Shown here: piece by piece, positions 36,008 through 44,000 of the stretch
Layout: each line of letters opens with the position of its first letter
Position numbering within the stretch: the first letter of the stretch is position 1
Assembly (NCBI GenBank): GCA_022678445.1
Contig: JALBWU010000010.1
Location: forward strand, 1-64,000
Length of the DNA: 64,000 bases
Direction of reading: 5' to 3'
DNA from: Candidatus Aramenus sp. CH1
Lineage (GTDB): Archaea; Thermoproteota; Thermoprotei_A; Sulfolobales; Sulfolobaceae
Notes under the pieces: generated by a model
What the model was told of the DNA's origin: nothing
Seen by the model: the letters and a program-made list of their open reading frames with translations, nothing else
Databases searched by the model: none
Program-made: the position numbers and the translations under genes

Positions 36008-36070
36008 GCACGGTCAGCTTCGAGTTACCTCGTCACTGCTAGGAATTGGAGTCACTCATCACTCTTAAGT
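36008..36070 (-). ncRNA. C/D box guide sRNA (candidate)
   Basis: Reading the minus strand: C box GTGATGA (36062-36056), 13-nt guide GTGACTCCAATTC (36055-36043), D' CTAG (36042-36039), 2-nt spacer, C' GTGACGA (36036-36030), 12-nt guide GGTAACTCGAAG (36029-36018), and D box CTGA (36017-36014). GCAC upstream and GTGC downstream could close a terminal stem. Spacings match archaeal double-guide sRNAs that direct 2'-O-methylation, and the D' variant CTAG is the same as in the sRNA at 7808. Targets would be GAATTGGAGTCAC and CTTCGAGTTACC, not assigned here. A TATA box lies about 26 nt upstream. Confidence 0.7.
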
Positions 36071-36084
36071 GCTTTCGCTTCCCC

Positions 36085-36093
36085 TCTTTTTAA
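36085..36093 (-). promoter_or_regulatory. TATA box of the C/D box sRNA
   Basis: Minus-strand CATTTAAAAAG is centred about 26 nt before the predicted sRNA 5' end (about 36064-36070). Confidence 0.5.
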
Positions 36094-36099
36094 ATGCAA

Positions 36100-36289
36100 A
36101 TGGCTGAAAGCTCCATATAGGAAAGGTTAATTAAGGTAAATCATCACTCTAATTTCATATATAAGACTAGGAATTTTAAAACGAACAATGAATAAATTAA
36201 ACAATATTGATTAATTGACAGTTGTGTTATAATGAACTATTGATCAAAGTTTATAAACTACCATATTTACTTATTTAAAGGGATCAAAT
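36100..36289. other. AT-rich promoter region of the rubrerythrin-like gene
   Basis: No gene. AGTTTATAAAC near 36249-36259 is the probable TATA box, about 35 nt before the ATG. An imperfect inverted pair TTGATC/GGATCAA flanks the promoter (36241-36246 and 36281-36287) and could be an operator. Confidence 0.4.
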
Positions 36290-36838
36290 ATGGCCCTCGG
36301 AAAGGAAACCGAAATGGGATTAAAGGAACTATTTAAGGCAAACGCAGAGGACTACATGTTGTTAACCCTTCTCGCCAATAAGCTGGAGAGAATGGGAAAG
36401 GTAGAGGAGGCCAAGATACTTAAGGAGAAGGCACTCGTGGAGTTAGCCCACGCCTCCGGGATTTTCGAGAAGCTACTGACCAACTACGACGTAAGTGGGG
36501 CGCTAGAGCAGTTTGCAAAGGAGGAGGGTGAGGAGCACGTGAGCGAGTACAACAACGTTGCCATGAAGGCTAAGGCTGAGGGACACGCAGACGTGGAAGC
36601 CATGCTATGCGCCTACGCCGAACAGGAGAAGGGCATCGCTGAGGCTACCGCCAAGGTCGTGGCAATGCTCAAGAGCTTCGCCAAGGAGGAGGGTGAGGAG
36701 CACGTGAGCGAGTACAACAACGTTGCCATGAAGGCTAAGGCTGAGGGACACGCAGACATAGAGGCTATGCTGTGTGCGTACGCTGAGCAAGAAAAGGGAA
36801 TAGCTGAGGCAGTGAGCAAAGCCGCCAAGGCACTTTAA
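36290..36838 (+). CDS. Rubrerythrin/ferritin-like protein with duplicated second helix pair
   Basis: A 182-residue helical protein. Helices A and B keep ferritin-like ligands: Glu20 and E51-x-x-H54. The second helix pair occurs twice in tandem (residues about 76-119 and 131-174), each with E-x-x-E plus Tyr in helix C and EQEKGIAEA in helix D, where rubrerythrins have E-x-x-H. The ligand His is Ile116 and Ile171. No rubredoxin domain follows, as in sulerythrin. A 75-bp stretch is identical between the copies (36518-36592 and 36683-36757), so the duplication is recent or kept equal by gene conversion. Peroxide handling or metal storage is the family expectation; the altered site makes it uncertain. 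Confidence 0.75.
   Translation: MALGKETEMGLKELFKANAEDYMLLTLLANKLERMGKVEEAKILKEKALVELAHASGIFEKLLTNYDVSGALEQFAKEEGEEHVSEYNNVAMKAKAEGHADVEAMLCAYAEQEKGIAEATAKVVAMLKSFAKEEGEEHVSEYNNVAMKAKAEGHADIEAMLCAYAEQEKGIAEAVSKAAKAL
36518..36757 (+). repeat. Exact 75-bp tandem duplication core inside the rubrerythrin-like gene
   Basis: 36518-36592 and 36683-36757 are identical, offset 165 bp (55 codons). Outside this core the copies diverge at synonymous sites and a few amino acids (for example V/I at residues 102 and 157). Confidence 0.9.
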
Positions 36839-36843
36839 ATCTA

Positions 36844-36863
36844 GTAGTTTTTCTTTTTCCTAG
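36844..36863 (+). terminator. T-rich terminator after the rubrerythrin-like gene
   Basis: TAGTTTTTCTTTTTCCTAG shortly after the stop codon contains two T5 tracts. Confidence 0.5.
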
Positions 36864-36933
36864 TTCTTTCAGCGTTTTCCCTTATCTAGCCCGTTTTCTC
36901 AGCGTACCGTATTACCTAGCCTACCCTAGAATA

Positions 36934-36946
36934 GTTTTTATTTAAG
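36934..36946 (+). promoter_or_regulatory. TATA box of the herA-mre11-rad50-nurA operon
   Basis: GTTTTTATTTAAGG is centred about 22-26 nt before the first herA ATG (36962), giving a leaderless transcript. Confidence 0.5.
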
Positions 36947-36961
36947 GTATCTATTATAAAA

Positions 36962-38452
36962 ATGATGGAGCAAATAGTTGGATACGTAATAGGCACTTCC
37001 ACTACCCAACAAGCGACAATGCTGGCAAAGCAGGCAGTGAGACTAGGGAGGTACGTAACCCTGGAGTACGACGGGCAAAAAGTGTTGGGGCTCATAACCT
37101 CAGTGACTAGGGGGAGCCCTCTCATCAACGACAGCTTAGACGACGTGGAGATCTTGGACGACATCATATACGTCCAGAAGGTACCTAGGTTCATAAGGGC
37201 TGAAATAAAGTTGCTTTACGACCTTACCTCTAAGTCTCTCCCCCAAGTGCCCCCTCCTCCCGGGACTCAGGTTAGATTTTCCCAGGAGAACGAGCTCCAG
37301 TCGCTCTTCTCCGAGGGCGAAATCGAGATAGGCAAGCTAATAGGCACAAATGTTGCTGTTAAGATCAAGGTAAATTCCCTAGCAAGGCACTTAGCCATCC
37401 TGGCGGCCACTGGGAGCGGAAAGTCAAACACAGTGGCGGTGCTGACTCAGAGGATTTCAGAAATTGGAGGATCAGTATTAATATTTGACTATCACGGCGA
37501 GTATTACAATAGCGATATAAAGAATTTAAATCCTATTGAACCAAAATTAAATCCTAGATATCTATCTCCCAGAGAATTTGCAACACTTTTAGAAATACCT
37601 AGGAATGCAACTATACAATATAGGATTTTAAGGAAGGCATTCACGGAGTACTTGAAGGACCTGGAGAACAGCTTTAACTCTGGGCAAGTTGACCTATCTA
37701 AGCTAAACGAGACCTTTGTTGCTGACCTAGAGAGCAGGATAGAGAAGTCCTTGGAAGAGTCCTCCAGGAAGAACAAGGACTCGGCAGAGGAGGTGGAGAA
37801 CAAACTAGAAGAGTTCTTTGAAAGGTACTCCAACGTCATAGACTTGACTGCCCCGGACATAACGTCTAGGATAAGGAGCCGCAGCGTAAACGTGGTGGAC
37901 ATAAGCCACCTCGACGAGGACTCGATGGACGCCATAGTCTCCCACTACTTGAGGAGAGTACTTGACAGCAGGAAGAGCTACAAGAGGACTGGAAACGGAC
38001 TTAGATTCCCCGTCATACTGGTCATAGAGGAAGCTCACGTGTTTATCTCCAAGACGGAGAACACCTTGACGAAGGCTTGGGCTGGGAAGATAGCCAGGGA
38101 GGGGAGAAAGTTCGGCGTCAGCATGGTCATCGTGAGCCAAAGACCAAAGGGATTAGACGACACGATCTTGAGTCAGATGACTAACAAGATAATCCTGAAG
38201 ATAGTTGAGCCTAACGACAAGAAGTACGTCCTTGAGTCCAGCGACAACTTGAGCGAGGACCTCGTGAGTCAGCTCTCCTCCCTCGACGTAGGGGAGGCTA
38301 TAGTCATAGGCAATCTCGTGAGGATACCCTCGTTCGTGAAAATCGATAAGTTCGAGGGAAAGCTAGGAGGCTCTGATCCAGACATGATTGGGGAGTGGAG
38401 GAAAGAGGAAGAGGAGAACAACGTCCGCTCCTCTGTGGCAGACTTTGGGTGA
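36962..38452 (+). CDS. herA: HerA bipolar DNA helicase/translocase
   Basis: A 496-residue hexameric FtsK-HerA-type ATPase. An N-terminal beta-barrel HAS domain (about 1-140) precedes Walker A ATGSGKSN (about 150-156), Walker B VILVIEEAHVF (about 345-355), the arginine-finger region KIAREGRKFGVSMVIVSQRPKGL and a C-terminal brace. HerA works with NurA, Mre11 and Rad50 to resect double-strand breaks to 3' overhangs for RadA. It starts the operon; mre11 follows after 5 nt. Codons between about 37465 and 37635 are markedly AT-rich compared with the rest of the gene. Confidence 0.96.
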   Translation: MMEQIVGYVIGTSTTQQATMLAKQAVRLGRYVTLEYDGQKVLGLITSVTRGSPLINDSLDDVEILDDIIYVQKVPRFIRAEIKLLYDLTSKSLPQVPPPPGTQVRFSQENELQSLFSEGEIEIGKLIGTNVAVKIKVNSLARHLAILAATGSGKSNTVAVLTQRISEIGGSVLIFDYHGEYYNSDIKNLNPIEPKLNPRYLSPREFATLLEIPRNATIQYRILRKAFTEYLKDLENSFNSGQVDLSKLNETFVADLESRIEKSLEESSRKNKDSAEEVENKLEEFFERYSNVIDLTAPDITSRIRSRSVNVVDISHLDEDSMDAIVSHYLRRVLDSRKSYKRTGNGLRFPVILVIEEAHVFISKTENTLTKAWAGKIAREGRKFGVSMVIVSQRPKGLDDTILSQMTNKIILKIVEPNDKKYVLESSDNLSEDLVSQLSSLDVGEAIVIGNLVRIPSFVKIDKFEGKLGGSDPDMIGEWRKEEEENNVRSSVADFG

Positions 38453-38457
38453 TTGAC

Positions 38458-39597
38458 GTGCAGTTCCTCCACATCTCAGATACCCACTTGGGTTCTAGGA
38501 GGTATAACTTGGAGTCCAGAGAAAAGGACGTCTACGATACGTTCAACAACTTGATCGAAATCGCCATCAAGGAACACGTCAAGGCAGTAGTGCACACAGG
38601 GGACTTGTTCGACGTCTACAATCCTCCCACCAGCGCGTTGAAGGTGTGCGTGGAGGGGCTGAAGAAGCTGAAGGACAAGGGGATACCCTTCATCTCTATA
38701 CCCGGGGACCACGACACGCCAAAGAAGAGGGGAGAGATCTACACCCACAGGCTCTTGAGCGAGACCCTCGAGCTCCTCCGCTTCCTAGACGGGGAGAACA
38801 ACAAGTTCTACGAGGCCACAGACGGCAACTTGAGGGTTAGATTCTACGGGGTGAGGCACATACCCACGGTCGCGAGGCAGAGGCTCCTCGAGATCCTCTC
38901 ATCCCTCAAGCCCGAGGGGGACAGGAACGTGCTAATGCTCCACCAAGGGCTTAGGAGTAAGCTACCCTACGACGGGGCGTGGCAGTTAGAGGAGGGAAAC
39001 CTACCCAAGGGCTTCAACTACTACGCCCTAGGCCACTTCCACACTAGGTTTAAGGAGAGGTTGCCGTTTGGCACCTTGGCGATAGCCGGGTCTCCAGAGA
39101 TCATAAGGGAGGAGGAAATAGAGGGCTACCAGAAATACGGGAAGGGAGGCTACCTTGTAGACATGTCGAAGGACGAAGCTACGACCCAGGACGTAAACGT
39201 GAAGATAAGGCCCCAGGAGGTGGTGACAATCAACACTAACACCCTTGATTTGGACGTCCAGAACTTAATCAGGAAGTACCAAGGGTACCAGAGGTTCAGG
39301 CCAATCCTCCACATTGTCCTAGAGGGAGAGAGGGTGGGTACTAGAGCCCTTTACGAGAAGCTTTCCGCGCTGAACAGAGTGGCGGAGTTCTACAGGATAT
39401 ACAAGGACAACACCAAGGACAGCAACGAGAAGAAGATCGAGGTTCCAACCGGCTCCACAGTAAACCAGGTCATATCTAGTTTCTTGAAGTCAAGGGGCTA
39501 CACCGAGGAGGAGGTCAGCCAAATCATAGAGTTGATAAACAACTACGACTCCGACTCGGTAGGCGACATCCTGGAAAGGATAGGCGGTCTAAAGTGA
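38458..39597 (+). CDS. mre11: Mre11 double-strand-break repair nuclease
   Basis: A 379-residue calcineurin-like nuclease: LHISDTHLGSRRY (motif I), HTGDLFDVYNPP (II), SIPGDHDTPKKRG (III; Asp replaces the usual Asn) and ALGHFHTRF (V), then a capping domain and Rad50-binding tail. The start is GTG at 38458, right before QFLHISDTH; an in-frame ATG at 38395 would add 21 residues that overlap herA and do not look conserved. With Rad50 it binds and trims DNA ends. Its stop overlaps the rad50 GTG by 4 nt. Confidence 0.95.
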   Translation: MQFLHISDTHLGSRRYNLESREKDVYDTFNNLIEIAIKEHVKAVVHTGDLFDVYNPPTSALKVCVEGLKKLKDKGIPFISIPGDHDTPKKRGEIYTHRLLSETLELLRFLDGENNKFYEATDGNLRVRFYGVRHIPTVARQRLLEILSSLKPEGDRNVLMLHQGLRSKLPYDGAWQLEEGNLPKGFNYYALGHFHTRFKERLPFGTLAIAGSPEIIREEEIEGYQKYGKGGYLVDMSKDEATTQDVNVKIRPQEVVTINTNTLDLDVQNLIRKYQGYQRFRPILHIVLEGERVGTRALYEKLSALNRVAEFYRIYKDNTKDSNEKKIEVPTGSTVNQVISSFLKSRGYTEEEVSQIIELINNYDSDSVGDILERIGGLK

Positions 39598-42191
39598 GGA
39601 TAGACAGGATAGACCTTAAGAACTTCCTGAGCCACAGCGAAAGTTCGGTCAATTTCAAGGGGAGAATAAACGTCCTAATTGGCCACAACGGGGCGGGAAA
39701 GAGCTCCATAATCGACGGCATCGTTTTCGCCCTCTTCAGGGAGAGCAGTAGGGGCAACGCCAACAAGAACCTAGTGAGGATGGGCAATAGGTCGGCTTCG
39801 GTCAGGCTGACCCTCGCCAACGGTAACCAGATCATTATAGAGAGGCACTTGCCAGACTCCGGTAGCGACCTACTTATAGTCGGTTCCGTGCCTAGGGCCA
39901 GGGGAGCGGAAAAGGTAACCGAGGAGGTGCAGAAGATCATTAACATAGACGAGGAGGTGCTGCTCTCCACCCTGATAGTGAGACAAGGGGAGATAGAGTC
40001 CATATTTGAGGACTTAACGAACGTGCTGAAGAAGGTAATGAAGATTGAAAACTTGGAGAAGTTGACCGAGGCCTCTGGCCCAATATATTTCAAGATGAAG
40101 GAAATCCAGGGTAAGTTGGAGCAAATCCAAACCTTTGAGAAGGAATACACTGACACAAGCAGGAAACTAGATGATTTAATTAGAGAAAAGAGCAAAATTG
40201 AAGAAGAACTAGAAGAACTTAGAAAATCTGAAGAGACCTTAAACGGGCAACTACAGGAGGCTCAAAGGTCGTTAGATGACGCCCAGAGGAAAAGGGACGA
40301 GTACTTACTCTTAGTCAGCAGGAGGAACCAGCTGACAAGGGACAAGAAGGAGGTTGAGGATCGTCTCTCACAGCTAGCGGGGGCAGAAGAGAAAAAGAGC
40401 GCGATAGAGGAGAGGATAAGGGAACTGGAGAAATACGAGGAAGCAAGGGGCCTTTTAGACCAGTTAAGGGAAGTAGAAAAGGACATCGTTAGAATAGGGC
40501 AGAGCCTAGAGAAGGCCATGAAGGAGAGGGACGCCATTAAGGACAAGCTAAGGAGGAAGGAGGAACTCTACCCGGACTACTTAAGCTACGTTGCCAACAA
40601 AGAGGAACTTGAGTCCATTGAGGAAAAGGAGAGGGAATACAACGGCCTCAAAGCCACATACAAGAACATCCAAGAGGAGATCTCGAGGATAGACAAGGCC
40701 TTGAGTTCGCTCAAGGTGATCGACACAAGCAAAATAGAGGACGAGATACGTAAGGTTGAGGACGAGATAAGCGAGCTAAACAGCAGGAAGGGGAAGCTCA
40801 CGGCACAGCTGGACGAAGCAAAAAAGATCTTGAGTGGCTTAGAGCAGGTAAAGGGGGGACAGTGCCCGGTCTGTAGGAGGCAACTGGACGAGTCGCACAG
40901 GTTAAGCCTAATCCAGGAGGCAAAGAGCGTTATTAAGTCGTCTAAAGAAGAGTTGGACAACGTGTCCAGGAGGCTAAGCGAACTTGCCAAGAGAAAGGAA
41001 GACTTGAGGAGACAGCTCAGTAACGCCAACCAAAACAACTCCAGGTACAACACGTTAGCGGAGAAAAAGACAGAGCTAGAAAAGCAACTCGCAGATGTGC
41101 AATCGAGGCTAGAGGAGCTAAAAAAGGTACACGAAGAGTACGTTAAGCTCAAGGACATCCTAAACAAACTGGAGCCTGCATATAAGGAATATCTAACCTT
41201 AAGCAAAGTTAACGAAGAGGATCTTAAGGAAAAGGAAGAAGAGATATGCAAGTTAAACCGGCAGATGGAGGAGAAACAGACCAAGAAAAATGAGATAATG
41301 AACAAACTGACTGAAATGGACCTGGAGTCCATTGAGGAGAAGTTGAGGGAACTTGAGGAATTGAAGAAGAGGCTAAACGACGTGCTACAGAAGTTGGGCG
41401 AGAGGTCATCGCTCGAGATGAGACTAAACGACATACAAAAGAGCCTAGAGGAGATTGGGAAGAAGATCGCCGAGTTAAACTTCTCGGAGGAAGAGTACCA
41501 AGAGGCTAAGAGAAAGGTGGAAGAGCTTCGCAATAAGTTACTGGATACCTCTAACAAGATAGCTGAGTACAATGGCAGGCTTAACCAAATAAGGAAGGAC
41601 ATAGAGGAGAAGGAGAAGAGGCTAAAGGAGCTAGAGGCTTTGATAGACCAGAAACCCAGGCTAGAGAAGGCGTTAAAGAAGCTCGCCAAGCTGAGGGAAG
41701 ACCTAGGCGAGAAGGGGCTTCAAAGTTACATCATCTCCGCAGTAAAGAGCAAGATAGAGAACAACTTGAACGAGATAACCTCAATGTTTAACCTGGCGTT
41801 CACAAGGGTGTCCTTGGAATTCAATACCTCGACCAGGGGGCAAAAGATCAAGGCTAGCTTGTCCGCTTACGACAATTACGGTAGGGAGTACGCCGTGGAC
41901 ATGTTGAGCGGAGGAGAGAAGATATCCATTGCCCTAGCTCTAAGGCTGGCAATTGCCAAGTCCCTCATGGACTCCCTGGGGTTCATAATCCTAGACGAGC
42001 CCACAGTCCACCTAGACGAGGAGAGGAGGAAGGAGCTCATGAACGTCATTAGGGGTGCCCTAGACGTAGTTCCTCAAATAATAGTAGTCACACACGACGA
42101 CGAGATCCTCGAGATAGGCGACTACATCATTAGGGTAGAGAAAAGGGGTTCAGAGAGCAAGGTAACCGAGGAGGTGCCGGGAAACGATTGA
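39594..42191 (+). CDS. rad50: Rad50 ATPase with zinc hook
   Basis: An 865-residue ABC/SMC-like ATPase. Walker A is GHNGAGKSS (about 32-40); a long coiled coil (about 170-700) is centred on the zinc hook CPVC at about 424-427; the signature is MLSGGEKISIALALRLA and Walker B is FIILDEPTVHLDEE. It dimerises through the hook and clamps DNA ends for Mre11. It starts at GTG overlapping mre11, and its TGA stop overlaps the proposed ATT start of nurA. The coiled coil produces long Ser/Leu-rich antisense frames that are not genes. Confidence 0.96.
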   Translation: MRIDRIDLKNFLSHSESSVNFKGRINVLIGHNGAGKSSIIDGIVFALFRESSRGNANKNLVRMGNRSASVRLTLANGNQIIIERHLPDSGSDLLIVGSVPRARGAEKVTEEVQKIINIDEEVLLSTLIVRQGEIESIFEDLTNVLKKVMKIENLEKLTEASGPIYFKMKEIQGKLEQIQTFEKEYTDTSRKLDDLIREKSKIEEELEELRKSEETLNGQLQEAQRSLDDAQRKRDEYLLLVSRRNQLTRDKKEVEDRLSQLAGAEEKKSAIEERIRELEKYEEARGLLDQLREVEKDIVRIGQSLEKAMKERDAIKDKLRRKEELYPDYLSYVANKEELESIEEKEREYNGLKATYKNIQEEISRIDKALSSLKVIDTSKIEDEIRKVEDEISELNSRKGKLTAQLDEAKKILSGLEQVKGGQCPVCRRQLDESHRLSLIQEAKSVIKSSKEELDNVSRRLSELAKRKEDLRRQLSNANQNNSRYNTLAEKKTELEKQLADVQSRLEELKKVHEEYVKLKDILNKLEPAYKEYLTLSKVNEEDLKEKEEEICKLNRQMEEKQTKKNEIMNKLTEMDLESIEEKLRELEELKKRLNDVLQKLGERSSLEMRLNDIQKSLEEIGKKIAELNFSEEEYQEAKRKVEELRNKLLDTSNKIAEYNGRLNQIRKDIEEKEKRLKELEALIDQKPRLEKALKKLAKLREDLGEKGLQSYIISAVKSKIENNLNEITSMFNLAFTRVSLEFNTSTRGQKIKASLSAYDNYGREYAVDMLSGGEKISIALALRLAIAKSLMDSLGFIILDEPTVHLDEERRKELMNVIRGALDVVPQIIVVTHDDEILEIGDYIIRVEKRGSESKVTEEVPGND

Positions 42192-43176
42192 CGAGGTATA
42201 CAAGGAGCTCTCAGAGAACTTCGCCGAGCTAAGGGAGAAGATAAGGCTCTTCCACAGGGACCTAGGGAAAGAAGTTGAGGAAGAGGTGAGGAAGAGGTGG
42301 ATCTCCTACACTCCCAACAAATCCCTGAAGAGGTACTTGGCAATAGATGGAGGGGAATACGTCAAGGAATTGAGGGTAGGAACAATTTACGTGGTGAACG
42401 CAGAGGCCCTCTTAAGTGAGGGCATGGAAACCAAGCCAGTGGACAAGTTCAGCAAGGTTGGGGTGTTTAGGCCAGCCAACTACGCCAAGGAGAGGGTCTC
42501 TGAGCTCATGGCCACTGCGGAAGTCAAGCTGGCGCTCAAAAACGGGGAGAGGGCAGACCTAATCCTCATGGACGGTAGCTTCTCCAAGAAGCTCGGGAAC
42601 GCAAACGGTATGGAGAGCAGGCTGGACTTCAACGTCGACGGGATAGCGTCACTCTCGCTAAAGGACGAGAACGAGATGTACAGATCCCTCGTGGTGGAGA
42701 AGCAAGTGGTTATATCTAGGCTACTCAATACTTACGGTAGTAAGGCGCTGTGGATCTCCAAGACCAGCAGGAACATGGACATGTTTCACAGGGGTCTCCC
42801 GGACATAGTAGTCTTGGAGACCTTCACGGAGGAGGTGGGCTATACGAGCCCCGAATGCAAGGGGGTAGACGTGACAAAGCTAGCTTACCACCCCGAGGTG
42901 AACCTCCAGAGCTTCGTCGTGTGCAGGTCCTTTATAAGGCTAAAGAGGGCGAGCAAGGTATTGAAGCTTGACGTGGTGTCGAAGCTCCCTATAGACGAGG
43001 CGTTTGTAAGGAAGGTGATAGACGACCTATCTGCCGTGGCGGTGAAGGGCTATCCTTATCCGCTCTTGAAGGTCCACTTTGACGTGAAGATCAAGAAGGG
43101 GGACAGGGAGAGGATTACTAGGATGCTAGGCCTGCACAAGCCGGGGGTAGACTGGTGGCCAAACCAGTTCTTCTAG
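42187..43176 (+). CDS. nurA: NurA 5'-3' nuclease (apparent ATT start)
   Basis: A NurA nuclease: LAIDGGEYVKELRVGTIYVVNAEAL (motif with catalytic Asp), ILMDGSFS, and a C-terminal YPYPLLKVHFDVKI...GLHKPGVDWW. The reading frame is open back to 42166, but no ATG, GTG or TTG occurs before GTG 42286. Coding-like residues (TIDEVYKELSENFAELREKI) extend upstream to an ATT at 42187 that overlaps the rad50 stop. Starting there gives 329 residues, close to the usual Sulfolobales length; starting at 42286 would give 296 and lose the first helix. NurA forms a complex with HerA that resects DNA ends. Confidence 0.88.
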   Translation: MDEVYKELSENFAELREKIRLFHRDLGKEVEEEVRKRWISYTPNKSLKRYLAIDGGEYVKELRVGTIYVVNAEALLSEGMETKPVDKFSKVGVFRPANYAKERVSELMATAEVKLALKNGERADLILMDGSFSKKLGNANGMESRLDFNVDGIASLSLKDENEMYRSLVVEKQVVISRLLNTYGSKALWISKTSRNMDMFHRGLPDIVVLETFTEEVGYTSPECKGVDVTKLAYHPEVNLQSFVVCRSFIRLKRASKVLKLDVVSKLPIDEAFVRKVIDDLSAVAVKGYPYPLLKVHFDVKIKKGDRERITRMLGLHKPGVDWWPNQFF

Positions 43177-44000
43177 TCCTCCTTTTCTGATTCGAACTGT
43201 ATAGTTACGTGAGTGATGTTGTACTCCTTGAGCATCTCCTCGATTTTCCTTCTCTTCTCGTCCAGTTCCCTCAGCGTGATGTTGGGGTTCTCCCTCACGT
43301 GAAGAGTTGCCAACTTGGTGTGCTCGCATACGGCCCAGACGTGGACGTGATGGACACCGGGAAACACCGTCTTAACTCTCTCCACGACTTCATCAACGTC
43401 AACTGGCGACCTCTCCATCAGTACGTAAAAGGAGTCCCTGAGGTCCTTATAGTTAAGTATGAAGACGGTCAACACAACTGCTAAGGCCACTACCAAGTTA
43501 GCCAAGTCACCCAGTCCTAAGAGGAGTACAGCCAGCGCACCTACTCCCCCTATTACGTAACTTACTACGTCTGAAACGGCGTGTAGCTTCACTCCCCTGT
43601 CCTCGTGACCTGTAGCCAGCATAAGGAACAGCGCGATGGCAAACGACGACAGGATAACGGGGAGCTCCTTTTCCTCAACGTGAAATTCCAAGTATATTAA
43701 GGACAGGGCTACCGATATAACGCTCCCCACAACCACTACCGAAGTGTTGACCAAAGCGGATAGAACCTCCAGCCTGTGTACTCCGTAGGTGTAGTTCTTA
43801 CCGTTAATCGCTCTATAGGCGTAAATGGACAAGCTCACTACGAGGGCGTCGAAAAGGGAATGGATAGCCTCTGAAAGGGCTATCACGTTATTGGTTATTA
43901 GGAACACTAGGACAAGTATAGCAAAGGAGGCCCAGAACGCTATTAGCCCTTTGTCCATCAGTACCTTCTCGGAGTCTAGGCTTTTATTCCTTTCACACAA
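43173..44000 (-). CDS. Cation diffusion facilitator (CDF) transporter
   Basis: A 275-residue membrane protein with about six helices. Helix II keeps ALSEAIHSLFDALVVS (a site with E/H/D ligands in place of the usual HxxxD) and helix V has KLHAVSDVVSYVIGG. The C-terminal cytosolic ferredoxin-like domain includes FPGVHHVHVWAV with the conserved His residues. CDF proteins export Zn2+, Fe2+, Mn2+ or similar ions in exchange for protons. It is convergent with nurA (4-nt overlap) and overlaps the upstream methyltransferase gene by 25 nt. Metal specificity cannot be read. A second CDF gene is at 58115. Confidence 0.88.
   Translation of the reverse strand: MCERNKSLDSEKVLMDKGLIAFWASFAILVLVFLITNNVIALSEAIHSLFDALVVSLSIYAYRAINGKNYTYGVHRLEVLSALVNTSVVVVGSVISVALSLIYLEFHVEEKELPVILSSFAIALFLMLATGHEDRGVKLHAVSDVVSYVIGGVGALAVLLLGLGDLANLVVALAVVLTVFILNYKDLRDSFYVLMERSPVDVDEVVERVKTVFPGVHHVHVWAVCEHTKLATLHVRENPNITLRELDEKRRKIEEMLKEYNITHVTIQFESEKED

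Noticed and set aside
36145-36160. A further GTGATGA on the minus strand upstream of the sRNA at 36008
   Set aside because: No D' or D box follows at suitable distance.
38395-38457. 21-codon N-terminal extension of mre11
   Set aside because: It overlaps herA and reads as low-complexity basic sequence; family N-termini start right before the LHISDTHLG motif.
40586-41689. Long antisense reading frame (367 codons) opposite rad50
   Set aside because: It is Ser/Leu/Phe-rich, mirrors the Glu/Lys/Leu coiled coil of Rad50 and has no promoter or family features; a shadow frame.
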